Source: Clostridiales bacterium
GTDB taxonomy: Bacteria; Bacillota; Clostridia; TANB77; CAG-508
Length of the DNA stretch: 64,000 nucleotides
Assembly: GCA_003507395.1 (NCBI GenBank)
Contig: DNVW01000006.1
Coordinates: forward strand, 51,043-115,042
Direction: 5' to 3'
Of this stretch, positions 56,047 to 64,000 are shown one piece after another. How positions within the stretch are numbered: position 1 is the first letter of the stretch; every line of letters starts with the position of its first letter. The translations under genes were made by a program, and so were the position numbers. Under the pieces are notes generated by a model. That model was not told where the DNA came from. It ran no database searches and saw only the letters and a program-made list of their open reading frames with translations.

Positions 56047-58212
56047 TTATATTGATATATTGTTAAGGCCTACATAAGCTCTTAGAATTGTTGTTGAATC
56101 CGCAGGTGTTACTTTTCCATCATTATTTGTGTCTGCTGCTACTGTTGCTTCACCTGATAAGTTGACTAAACCTACGTATGCTCTTAAAATTATTGTTGAG
56201 TCTGCTGGTGTTACTTTTCCATCGCAATTTGAATCACCTTTAACTGCTATTATATAATCTTTTCCATCTATAGATATTTTATACCCTGTTGTTAAATTTC
56301 CTGTTGTTATGGTTGTATTGTCTTTTTTTATTACCGCATCACTATATGTAGCTTTAACTTTTTCTACTGTAGTATTTGGTATACATACAAAATTTGTATT
56401 TACTATTTTAAAATCTTTTGAAGTAGTTGGATTGCTTGGTGATACTGGCTCTATATTTTGTTCATTTCCGCCTGCTCTTGCAGCATAACCTATAATACCA
56501 CTTCCAGTTACAACCTTATCCCAAGTATATCCATCTTTTGTAGAAGCCGCTTTTTGTGTTCTTGTTAATATTGTACCTTTTTCTACTATTGTTAGGCATT
56601 TCGAATTTATTCCTGGGCTTTCTCTAATTTTTAATCCATATTCACATACTACTTTAACTAACTCATTTCCAGATGTATCTGAGCCATCTGTTACAGTATT
56701 AAGATATTTGTTAGCTAAATAGCCTTGTGTTCCATCACTTAATTTTACTCTATCCCAATCATATCCATTTAACCCATTATATTTACCCTTTTCTATTACA
56801 GTTACAGCCTGTCCTTCTGTTAATGTTGTAATAATTGTAGTATCTGTTGTACCTGGGCCATTTCTTAAATTAACATCTGTATTTGCTATAGCTTTTTCGT
56901 TGCAATTTGTTATATCATCTACTTGCTTTAAATAATTTGATGTTATATATCCTTTAGTTCCATTTGCTAATACAACCTTATCCCACCTATTTCCACCTTC
57001 ACTCGATGCTCCTATTTCTATTCTTAATATTTTAGTTCCTACATTTAAGTTTCCTAAACTTTTAGCAGTAGATTTAGGCTCTTGTCTTACTGTAACAGTT
57101 GAATTAATTATTTCTACATTTTGTGTCACTATAGTCTTGCTTCCTGGATAACGGCATTTTTCTTTTGGCATATTTTCATATACTGGTATTAAAAAATTAA
57201 ATGGTACTTCATTAGAAGAATTAACAAATCCCATTTTTTGATAAGTAGATTTCACTGTTTCTCCTTCTGTTTTAGCTGCAGATACATTTTGCATATATTG
57301 ATGATAATACAGCTCTGTTTCATAATCGTCTACAACATCAAATTTTTGTAAGTATAATGTACTTTGTCCATATTTTATATATTCTTTTGCTAAAAATTCG
57401 GCTCCTCCATAAATTGCTTTTTCTGGGGTTGTCCATCCTTTGTTTTTAGCATATTGTAATCCATTTGCCATAATATCGTCGCCAGTTGCTCCAATATTAA
57501 AGAAATTATAGTAACCTCTATATGTTGAATTATAATTTCCAAAAACCATTTCTGTACCTGTCGTTCCTTGCTCTTGCACTATCCTACTAGCCAAATGATA
57601 TGGGCTAATATTATATTTTTTCCCTGCCTCCATTAATACTTGAGCATATGATTTATTTATTGTTGCTTTTTTGCCTTCTGTTGTCATATATTCTATTTTA
57701 TTGCCCTGTAAATATTGGCAATTAGCAAGAATTGTATTAACTCCATTTATTGTATGTAAGTCTTCATTATATCCTAATTCTTCAAATTGAAATATGTAGT
57801 CTTCGTATAGAAAGTTTCTAGGATCCATATAATATGCTACTGCTGTTTCTGAAGCACCCTTCCATCTTCCTTCATCATATGTTTTTTTATTTGCTTCACA
57901 ATATGCACAAAGCCATTCTCCTGTTCTAGTCGCTGGTACTAAATTTCTAGCATGTTCTTCTGTTGTCTCGTTTTTTAAAACTTGGTTCCAATCTAGTCCT
58001 GTAAAAAATATAGTAAATGTCCATGTTGGGTGTTGTTCTTTTAGGTTATTAATTAATTCTGTATATCCAGGATAGTTTGATAATTTAGTAGTTTTGCTTT
58101 CTGGTTCTTTGTATTGTGCTGCTTTAACTTCTATTGACAAAAAATTTATAATTAAGACTAATAACATTATTATTATAATAGTAATACTTATTAATTTAGA
58201 TAATTTTTTCAA
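56047..58212 (-). CDS. secreted beta-N-acetylglucosaminidase with SH3b repeats and a C-terminal dockerin
   Basis: 721 aa. Signal peptide (LISITIIIIMLLVLIINFLS), a GH73/LytD-type glucosaminidase domain (YMDPRNFLYEDYIFQFEELGY near 130; YNISPYHLASRIVQEQG near 200; YYNFFNIGA near 240), three SH3b repeats (about 365-430, 445-510, 520-585), and a type I dockerin. Its two calcium loops are DSNCDGKVTPAD and DTNNDGKVTPAD in the last 65 residues. Peptidoglycan hydrolase for growth, separation or cortex lysis. The dockerin implies docking to a cohesin-like partner, and the next gene is a candidate. Confidence 0.87.
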   Translation of the reverse strand: MKKLSKLISITIIIIMLLVLIINFLSIEVKAAQYKEPESKTTKLSNYPGYTELINNLKEQHPTWTFTIFFTGLDWNQVLKNETTEEHARNLVPATRTGEWLCAYCEANKKTYDEGRWKGASETAVAYYMDPRNFLYEDYIFQFEELGYNEDLHTINGVNTILANCQYLQGNKIEYMTTEGKKATINKSYAQVLMEAGKKYNISPYHLASRIVQEQGTTGTEMVFGNYNSTYRGYYNFFNIGATGDDIMANGLQYAKNKGWTTPEKAIYGGAEFLAKEYIKYGQSTLYLQKFDVVDDYETELYYHQYMQNVSAAKTEGETVKSTYQKMGFVNSSNEVPFNFLIPVYENMPKEKCRYPGSKTIVTQNVEIINSTVTVRQEPKSTAKSLGNLNVGTKILRIEIGASSEGGNRWDKVVLANGTKGYITSNYLKQVDDITNCNEKAIANTDVNLRNGPGTTDTTIITTLTEGQAVTVIEKGKYNGLNGYDWDRVKLSDGTQGYLANKYLNTVTDGSDTSGNELVKVVCEYGLKIRESPGINSKCLTIVEKGTILTRTQKAASTKDGYTWDKVVTGSGIIGYAARAGGNEQNIEPVSPSNPTTSKDFKIVNTNFVCIPNTTVEKVKATYSDAVIKKDNTTITTGNLTTGYKISIDGKDYIIAVKGDSNCDGKVTPADSTIILRAYVGLVNLSGEATVAADTNNDGKVTPADSTTILRAYVGLNNISI

Positions 58213-58325
58213 TTATTACACCTCATTTGTTATATTTCGACAAATAAAGTATAGCATTTTTGTTCTTTTTAGTCAATTATTATAAATAAAAAGTAATATA
58301 ATTGTAATAATATTTAACATATGTA

Positions 58326-58362
58326 AAAAAGGTGAAGATCATATGTATAATTTTCACCTTTT
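58326..58362. terminator. bidirectional terminator
   Basis: AAAAAGGTGAA / TTTCACCTTTT stem, 14-nt loop. It closes the Cys-rich peptide gene on the minus strand. Confidence 0.75.
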
Positions 58363-58387
58363 CCTATTTTATTTTGAGTTATATGTT

Positions 58388-58525
58388 CTATCTACAGCAA
58401 CATCCAAAGTTAGTAAATAATAGTAAAAATACTATTATAAAAAATAATATTGTATTATCGCTCCCATTACATCCGCATCCTCCAAATATTCCGTTGTTGC
58501 AACCACAATTTCTATCGTCTTGCAT
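58388..58525 (-). CDS. 45-aa Gly/Cys-rich membrane peptide
   Basis: ATG at 58525 lies 7 nt after AAAGGAGGT, an excellent ribosome binding site. The peptide starts MQDDRNCGCNNGIFGGCGCN, then has a hydrophobic helix (ILFFIIVFLLLFTNF) and ends GCCCR: seven cysteines in 45 residues. The layout is like small YjcZ/YhdX-type sporulation peptides of Firmicutes, although I cannot match the sequence. A terminator follows 26 nt downstream. Confidence 0.65.
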   Translation of the reverse strand: MQDDRNCGCNNGIFGGCGCNGSDNTILFFIIVFLLLFTNFGCCCR

Positions 58526-58661
58526 TTTTTTACCTCCTTTTTAAATTTTTACTTACAATTCAAATGTATTTTTTGAACTGTAATTATTTTATAAATTTAC
58601 TTATATAATATTAGTATGCAAAACTTAAAATTTGTGTTACAATAACAGCGGAGGTTTTTAT

Positions 58662-61092
58662 ATGAGTAAAATTGAATTATTATCTCCGGTTGGAGATTGG
58701 AATTGCTTATTGGCAGCTGTTCAAAACGGTGCAGATAGTGTATATTTTGGATCAACACTTTTTAATGCTAGAGCTTCTGCAAATAATTTTGATATACCCA
58801 CTTTAAAAAAAGCAATTGAATATTGTAAATTAAGAAATGTTAAAACATTTCTTACATTAAATATTCTAATTAAAAACGCTGAATTTAATGATGCCATAAT
58901 ATTAGCTAAAAAAGCTTACGAATTTGGAATTGATGCAATAATTGTGCAGGATCTTGGTCTTGCAAGATTCTTAATAAAAAACTTTCCAGACTTACCTATT
59001 CACGCTAGTACGCAAATGTCTATTCATAATTTAGAAGGAGTTTTAAAATTACAAAATCTAGGTTTTAAAAGAGTAGTACTTGCTCGCGAATTACCAATAA
59101 ACGAAATTCAGTACATATGCAAAAATACAAATATAGAAATTGAAACTTTTATTCATGGTGCTTTATGTATTTCATATTCTGGTCAATGTTTATTTTCTAG
59201 CATAATTGGTGGAAGATCTGGTAATAGAGGCAAATGTGCTGGTCCTTGTAGATTGCCTTATGAATTATTACTTCATAATGATAATTCAAATAAAGATACT
59301 CTTCTTGATAAAGGATACTTATTAAGTCCAAAGGATTTATGTAGCCTTAATTATTTGCCACAGCTTATTGAAGCAGGAGTAAAATGTTTTAAAATAGAAG
59401 GTAGACTAAAAAGTCCTGAATATGTGGCAGTAGTTACTAAAATATATAGAAAATATATAGACAAAATATTGAATAAAGAAAATTATGTGGTGGAAGATTC
59501 GGATATGCAACAATTGTTGCAAATGTTTAATAGAGGTCGGTTTCTCAGATGGGCACCTATCAGATTTACCTAATAAAGACTTAATCTTTAAAGAAAGACC
59601 TAATAATATTGGCTTGTATCTTGGAAATATTAGTAAGTTTAATAGTGCAAAAGGTCACATTACTTTAACTTTAAATGAAGATTTAGCTATTGGTGATACA
59701 ATTTATACAGAAAATGAAAGTGTGAAATATACTGTTTCTGAATTAATGCAAAAAACCTTAAATCTTTCAGAAGCTCAAAGTGGCATGAAGGTAACTATTG
59801 GAAGAATGAAAGGTAATATAGCTGTTGGAGATAAAGTATACAAATTAACTAGCAAAAATTTACTAAACTCTGCTAGACTTTCTTATACTAATTGTGAAAA
59901 TAGGAAAATAAACATTAATGCAAATGTAATTGTAAAAAAAGGCACACCTATTAGTATGTCTATTAACTATAATAATAAACTTATCACTTCAACCACAAAT
60001 GTTATTCCATCTCCTGCTCTCACACAACCTATTACAGCCGACAGAATTATAAAACAGATTTCTAAAACATCTAATACTCCTTTTAATTTTAAAACAATCA
60101 ATGTTCAACTTGATGATGGTTTATTCATCCCTAATATTAGTGTTTTAAATGAATTAAGAAGAAATATTCTTGACAAGTTGCAAAATACTATAATATCTGA
60201 AAATGTTAGAACTTCTAGCTTAAATATTGATAATATTCAACAGCCATATGATATTGCTGAAAACCAAACATTAAAAAACAAAAAAATATCTGTTTTATTA
60301 CGTAATATAAATCCTAAATTTGATTATACAAATTTAGATTTTAAAAATATTAATAATTTATACATTCCATTAAAAAGTTTTATTAGCAAAAACTTAAAGG
60401 AAACTTTATCTTACTTATCTGACAATATAAACACTTATATTTACTTACCTTCTGTCATAAAAAACAATTATAAAAATATAATAAAGAACTATTTAGAAGA
60501 TATAATAAAAAAATATAAAATAAAAGGATTTGTTATTTCAAATTTATCTAATTTAAAGTTCCTTGAAAAATACACAGATGATTTTGAAATTGTTGGCAAT
60601 TCATCTTTAAATATCTTTAATAATTTTTCAATAAAGGAATGTGTTGAATATGGTATAAACAGAGTAACTTTATCCCGAGAATTAAGTAAAGCAGAATTAG
60701 ATGACATTCTTAAATACAATCTTAATGTAGATACAGAATTAATTGTTTATGGCACTTTGCCTATAATGTCTTGCAATTATTGTTTCTTAGGCAAATCTAA
60801 TATGTGCTACCCTGAATGTAAAGCACTATGTTCGGATAATAATTCATATTATTTAAAAGATCGATTAGGATTTAAATTTAGAATAATTCCAGATAAAATA
60901 CAATCAATAACATCTATATTTAATAGCAAAATATTATCTATCCCGACTAAAACTTTAAATATTTCATCTGTCAGAATAGATATTTTAGATGAAAATATAT
61001 CAGAAATAAATAAAATTGTTGCAATTGTAAAAAGCGGTAAAACTTTAGAAGGAAAGAACTATACAACAGGAAGACTAGAAGAAGAAAAATAA
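58662..61092 (+). pseudogene. U32 family peptidase, broken by a one-base insertion
   Basis: Frame 1 runs from the ATG at 58662 (GGAGG upstream) to a stop at 59573, and frame 2 continues to 61092. Together they give about 810 residues of a U32 peptidase. IELLSPVGDWNCLLAAVQNGADSVYFG starts it, EIETFIHGALCISYSGQCLFSS and GGRSGNRGKCAGPCR carry the family signature, and the second part has a DUF3656-type C-terminal region. The switch is at MFNRG-GFSDGHLSDLPNKD: an extra C at 59538 turns GGTGGT into GGTCGGT. Members modify or cleave collagen-like or tRNA/ubiquinone-related substrates. Recent mutation or sequencing error. Confidence 0.8.
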
Positions 61093-61164
61093 TGCCAAAG
61101 GGGACGGGGAATTTTGGCACATTTTAATCAAAAAGTGTGCCAAAATTCCCCGTCCCCTTTGGCA
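61093..61164. repeat. 29-bp perfect palindrome, REP-like
   Basis: Arms 61093-61121 and 61136-61164 (TGCCAAAGGGGACGGGGAAT...) are exactly complementary with a 14-nt loop. GC-rich against AT-rich surroundings. It sits between two converging genes, so it may also act as a terminator. A partial extra copy (CCCTTTGGCA) follows at once. Confidence 0.85.
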
Positions 61165-61177
61165 CCCTTTGGCAACC

Positions 61178-61486
61178 CTATTGTGACACTGTCAATTTTA
61201 TTAATAAATCCATATTGTCATCTTTTGCTGCTTTATTTCTACGTATTGCTCCGCATTTTTTACATTTGAATATTATTATATATCCTTTTTTTGAGTCTGG
61301 TTCTACTCTTATAGGTTCTAAAATCCCATGACACGTTTCTTCCCTATCGCCTGGGTTTATATCTACATGTTTAGAATGTAAACAATAATTGCAATGATTT
61401 CTGCAAGAATATCCTAGTGGTTTTATTTTCTTACCACAATTTTCACATATAAATTCTTCATCTATTTCAAAAAATTTTTTTTTCAT
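61178..61486 (-). CDS. RNHCP domain protein
   Basis: 102 aa with the RNHCP family motif SCRNHCNYCLHSKHVD near residue 26 and two zinc-binding Cys pairs (CENCGKKI near 14; CKKCGAIRRNKAA near 75). Probably a small zinc-binding protein; function unknown. Ends at the palindrome and lies alone. Confidence 0.85.
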   Translation of the reverse strand: MKKKFFEIDEEFICENCGKKIKPLGYSCRNHCNYCLHSKHVDINPGDREETCHGILEPIRVEPDSKKGYIIIFKCKKCGAIRRNKAAKDDNMDLLIKLTVSQ

Positions 61487-61546
61487 TTTTCACCTACTCT
61501 ATTTTTATTTTTAATATAGTGCGTGTTTATAATGATCTTTTAAACT

Positions 61547-63190
61547 CTATTGTTCAAAGATACTTCCACCAATAAATTCTCTTAACAATGAATTTCTAGG
61601 AACTAATTCATCAGGAATGTCCTCAAAATAATTTAAAAGATTATATAAATTTTTAGCTTCTGAAAATTCTTTTGATACATTAGTAATTTCTTTTAATAGT
61701 GGATGTGCATGTTTTTTTAACACGCATAATTCGTAAATCAAAGATGTATTAAACATACTATCTGCTTCCTCTTGAAAAGGATAAATATACTTTTCTTCCC
61801 CTTTATTTACTGAAAGCCATGTTTGCAAAGTATGTAATGCACTATAACTTCTAAATTGATAATCTCTTACAATTCTTCTTATAAGTCTTGTATCTGTTGT
61901 TGAAATTCTATTATAATAATCTATATTTAATACAGTTAGTGCACTTATATATATTTTATACTTTTGTTCTTTTGGAATTGACTCTGTCAACTTGTCATTT
62001 AAACAATGGATTCCTTCCATTACTAATACTTCGTCATCTGCTAATTTCATTTTTTCTCCATGATATTCTTTGTTCCCAGTTTTAAAGTTAAATGTTGGAA
62101 CGTCAATTTCTTCTCCATTTAACAATTTAGTTAAATGTTCATTAAATAATTTCAAATCTATTGCCTCTATACATTCAAAATCATATGTCCCATCTGAATG
62201 TTTTGGATTATCTTTTCTTTCTACAAAGTAATTATCTACAGATATTGTAACTGGTTTCAAACCATTTAATCTTAATTGTATACCTAATCTTTTAGCAAAT
62301 GTTGTCTTGCCTGAAGATGATGGTCCTGCTATTAATATTGCTTTTACATTTTTTCTTTCTATTATTTTATCTGCTATATCCGAAATTTTCTTTTCATGTA
62401 AAGCTTCAGCTAAAGATATGATATCTTGTGCTTTTCCTTCTGATATAGCTTTGTTTAGTTTATATACTGTACCTATTCCCAATGTTTTATGAATATCTTC
62501 ATATTCGTCTAACGTATTTAATAATTTTTTAGTTTCGTGATAATCATCTAAAGCATTTGGTGAATTTTTAGATGGATATCTTAGTAAAAATCCATCATGA
62601 TATTTTATAACTTCAAATTTTTTTATATATCCTGTACTTACTGGCATTACACCATAAAAATAGTTATAATATTCCTCACAAAAGTATAATGATACTTCAT
62701 CTTTTTCTTTGTTTTCTAATTGTAATATTCCTCTTAATGTTTTCTCTTTTTCATAGAATTTAATTGCTTCTTCTTTTGTCATTTCTATCTTTTTTATTTC
62801 TAAATCTTTTTTTACAATATCATTCATTTTTTCACTTAATTTTTTTATAAATTCTTCTGTTATTTCCATATTTTCTATTTCACATAACATAGAATTAGAT
62901 AATTGATAATTTACCGTTAACAAAGCTTTTGGATATAGTTCATATAATGCTTTTGCCATTATATATAATAATCCTCTTATATAAACTCTTCTACCATCTC
63001 TTGTTGTTGTGTCTATTAATTCCACTTTATCTTCTGGCTCAACTTCATAATTTAAACTTTTTACTTCATTGTTACATTTACATGCAATAATATTATTCTC
63101 ACTATTTTTAATTTCTTCCTTAAAAATATCTATTACTTTTTGTCTATTTTCTATCTCTAAATTTTTTTGACTTTTATATACTATTTTCAT
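61547..63190 (-). CDS. nucleoside kinase with a ThrRS-like N-terminal part
   Basis: 547 aa. The N-terminal 60 residues resemble a TGS domain; 60-190 resembles the ThrRS second additional domain (VYIRGLLYIMAKALYELYP...). The C-terminal PRK/uridine kinase domain has Walker A AGPSSSGKTTFAKRLG near 288, VDNYFVERKDNP near 320 and VMEGIHCLN near 388. Families of this form are annotated as uridine kinase-like nucleoside kinases in clostridia; the role of the N-terminal part is unclear. Normal length, SD AAAGGAAT. Confidence 0.87.
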   Translation of the reverse strand: MKIVYKSQKNLEIENRQKVIDIFKEEIKNSENNIIACKCNNEVKSLNYEVEPEDKVELIDTTTRDGRRVYIRGLLYIMAKALYELYPKALLTVNYQLSNSMLCEIENMEITEEFIKKLSEKMNDIVKKDLEIKKIEMTKEEAIKFYEKEKTLRGILQLENKEKDEVSLYFCEEYYNYFYGVMPVSTGYIKKFEVIKYHDGFLLRYPSKNSPNALDDYHETKKLLNTLDEYEDIHKTLGIGTVYKLNKAISEGKAQDIISLAEALHEKKISDIADKIIERKNVKAILIAGPSSSGKTTFAKRLGIQLRLNGLKPVTISVDNYFVERKDNPKHSDGTYDFECIEAIDLKLFNEHLTKLLNGEEIDVPTFNFKTGNKEYHGEKMKLADDEVLVMEGIHCLNDKLTESIPKEQKYKIYISALTVLNIDYYNRISTTDTRLIRRIVRDYQFRSYSALHTLQTWLSVNKGEEKYIYPFQEEADSMFNTSLIYELCVLKKHAHPLLKEITNVSKEFSEAKNLYNLLNYFEDIPDELVPRNSLLREFIGGSIFEQ

Positions 63191-63298
63191 ATCAATTCAT
63201 TCCTTTCAGCATATTATATATCATATTTTTATTATATTATCAATATTACTTTATATTACAATTTAAATAAATATGGCTGGAGCACTGCTCCAGCTATA

Positions 63299-63475
63299 TC
63301 ATATTTTCCATCCACAACATAGTAATCTACCCCTGTTGCAATCACCGGTTCCTCTCTCCTCTTTTTTACAAGTAGGATAATGGCTGCATGGGTGTTTATC
63401 CCATGGGATCAATTTTTTTTCGGATGGAGGTTTGTAAGTAGGATCTCTATATGCCGGCCGTTTTTTGTTAGACAT
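63299..63475 (-). CDS. 58-aa basic Cys-rich peptide
   Basis: ATG at 63475 follows AAAGGAT; stop TGA at 63299. MSNKKRPAYRDPTYKPPSEK starts a Pro/Lys-rich first half; the second half has five Cys (HPCSHYPTCKKEERGTGDCN...LLCCGWKI). No family recognised. A GCTGGAGC/GCTCCAGC hairpin (63276-63294) follows the stop. Possibly a spore-coat-type or metal-binding peptide. Confidence 0.5.
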   Translation of the reverse strand: MSNKKRPAYRDPTYKPPSEKKLIPWDKHPCSHYPTCKKEERGTGDCNRGRLLCCGWKI

Positions 63476-63564
63476 ACTATATTATCCTTTCTTTATTTTT
63501 TGCAATTCATTGATTACAAGCAATAAATATTATATCATAAATTTCATTTTTTGTAAAATTTTTT

Positions 63565-64000
63565 TTATTTCATCTTTTCTTTTATCTTTACTAGTGTATT
63601 TAAAGCATCAATTGGAGTCAAATTGTTCAAATCCACTTTGTCTAATTCATGTGCTATTTCAGCTAATTTGTAGTTATACATATCTAATTGTCCTGTTGCT
63701 ACTTTTTTATTCTCTTTTTCTTGTTTTTGATTGCCGAGTATACTTTTTCTTTCTAACGTTTTTAATATCTCATTAGACCTTTTAGTAACCACTTGTGGGA
63801 CTCCTGCTAATTTTGCAACATGAACTCCATAACTTTCATCTGTTCCTCCTGATACTATTTTTCTCAAAAATATAATATCTTCTCCTCTTTCTTTTACTGC
63901 GATAGAATAGTTTTTTACTCCTTGTATTTTTTCCTCCAACCCTATTAGTTCATGGTAATGTGTGGCAAATAATGTTTTGGCTCCACATTTTTCTTTGTCT
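63565..64000 (-). CDS. mutS: DNA mismatch repair protein MutS (C-terminal part, cut by the window end)
   Basis: About 145 residues are visible. The sequence at the window edge reads [33 protein letters not shown], the MutS ATPase end with the conserved ATHYHEL. Then come [25 protein letters not shown] (signature near the helix-turn-helix) and a C-terminal tail with [22 protein letters not shown]. Recognises mismatches with MutL. The rest lies upstream beyond 64000. Confidence 0.9.
   Translation of the reverse strand, partial: DKEKCGAKTLFATHYHELIGLEEKIQGVKNYSIAVKERGEDIIFLRKIVSGGTDESYGVHVAKLAGVPQVVTKRSNEILKTLERKSILGNQKQEKENKKVATGQLDMYNYKLAEIAHELDKVDLNNLTPIDALNTLVKIKEKMK

Noticed and set aside
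61137..61331. 64-aa plus-strand frame starting in the palindrome
   Set aside because: It is the complement of the RNHCP gene, whose Cys motifs are well conserved, and it begins in a hairpin arm.

Overview
The window is strongly AT-rich, with short intergenic gaps and classical AGGAGG-type ribosome binding sites. Its gene set is that of a low-GC Firmicute, most likely an uncultured gut-type member of class Clostridia. Evidence is the PolC-type replicase, single-chain bacterial-type GlyRS, RqcH, the pyrH-frr-uppS-cdsA-rseP-polC gene order, the sporulation-type genes sigH and spoVB, pyruvate phosphate dikinase and Tn4451-like mobilizable elements. The exact lineage cannot be fixed from sequence reading alone.

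Layout. 0-6.3 kb: an asparagine-synthetase-like gene with Ser in place of the glutaminase Cys; an AAA/DUF4143 ATPase lying between two identical 58-bp copies of the asnB 3' end; ppdK. 6.3-22.3 kb: a long minus-strand housekeeping block (ATP-grasp, SpoVB-like flippase, glyQS, a DnaA-box cluster, DUF1294, polC, rseP, cdsA, uppS, frr, pyrH, an IPKTG surface peptide, a ZIP transporter, ychF). 22.7-24.6 kb: ygjV, a HAD phosphatase and a frameshifted nucleoside-kinase-like gene. 24.65-24.88 kb: a candidate convergent type I toxin-antitoxin pair that is too small for ordinary gene calling.

25.0-34.5 kb is an accessory region of two layers. The first is a decayed mobilization module (MobV relaxase without its catalytic motif, truncated serine recombinase, lipoprotein remnant). 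The second is a more intact Tn4451-like element: tnpV, cargo, oriT region, mobV (tnpZ), tnpW-like and tnpX-like genes. The cargo is a shortened threonyl-tRNA synthetase. It is preceded by two small leader ORFs with Thr codons and a strong intrinsic terminator, which suggests attenuation by charged tRNA-Thr. About 700 bp between thrS and mobV is packed with helices: a possible structured RNA, then a ladder of perfect hairpins with a MobV-like nic site. The element lies beside a tRNA-Thr(GGU) gene.

34.7-48.9 kb: sigH, rqcH with an altered 3' end, a small insertion of different composition, ligA, pgsA, an ABC transporter behind a promoter-terminator leader, DUF5665, UPF0182 and ftsY. 49.0-51.4 kb: an unknown two-gene unit flanked by copies of a palindromic repeat, and an orphan nucleotidyltransferase. 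51.6-54.4 kb: a second small tnpV/serine-recombinase element beside a tRNA-Thr(CGU) gene. 54.4-58.5 kb: a cell-surface pair (SH3b/cadherin-like membrane protein and SH3b/dockerin glucosaminidase) and a Cys-rich membrane peptide. 58.6-64.0 kb: a frameshifted U32 peptidase, RNHCP protein, a TGS/PRK-type nucleoside kinase, a 58-aa Cys-rich peptide and the 3' part of mutS.

The candidates most worth testing as undescribed systems are the Thr-leader-controlled mini-ThrRS on the mobile element, the structured region between it and mobV, the 34-aa toxin with its antisense RNA, and the repeat-flanked two-gene unit at 49-50.7 kb.
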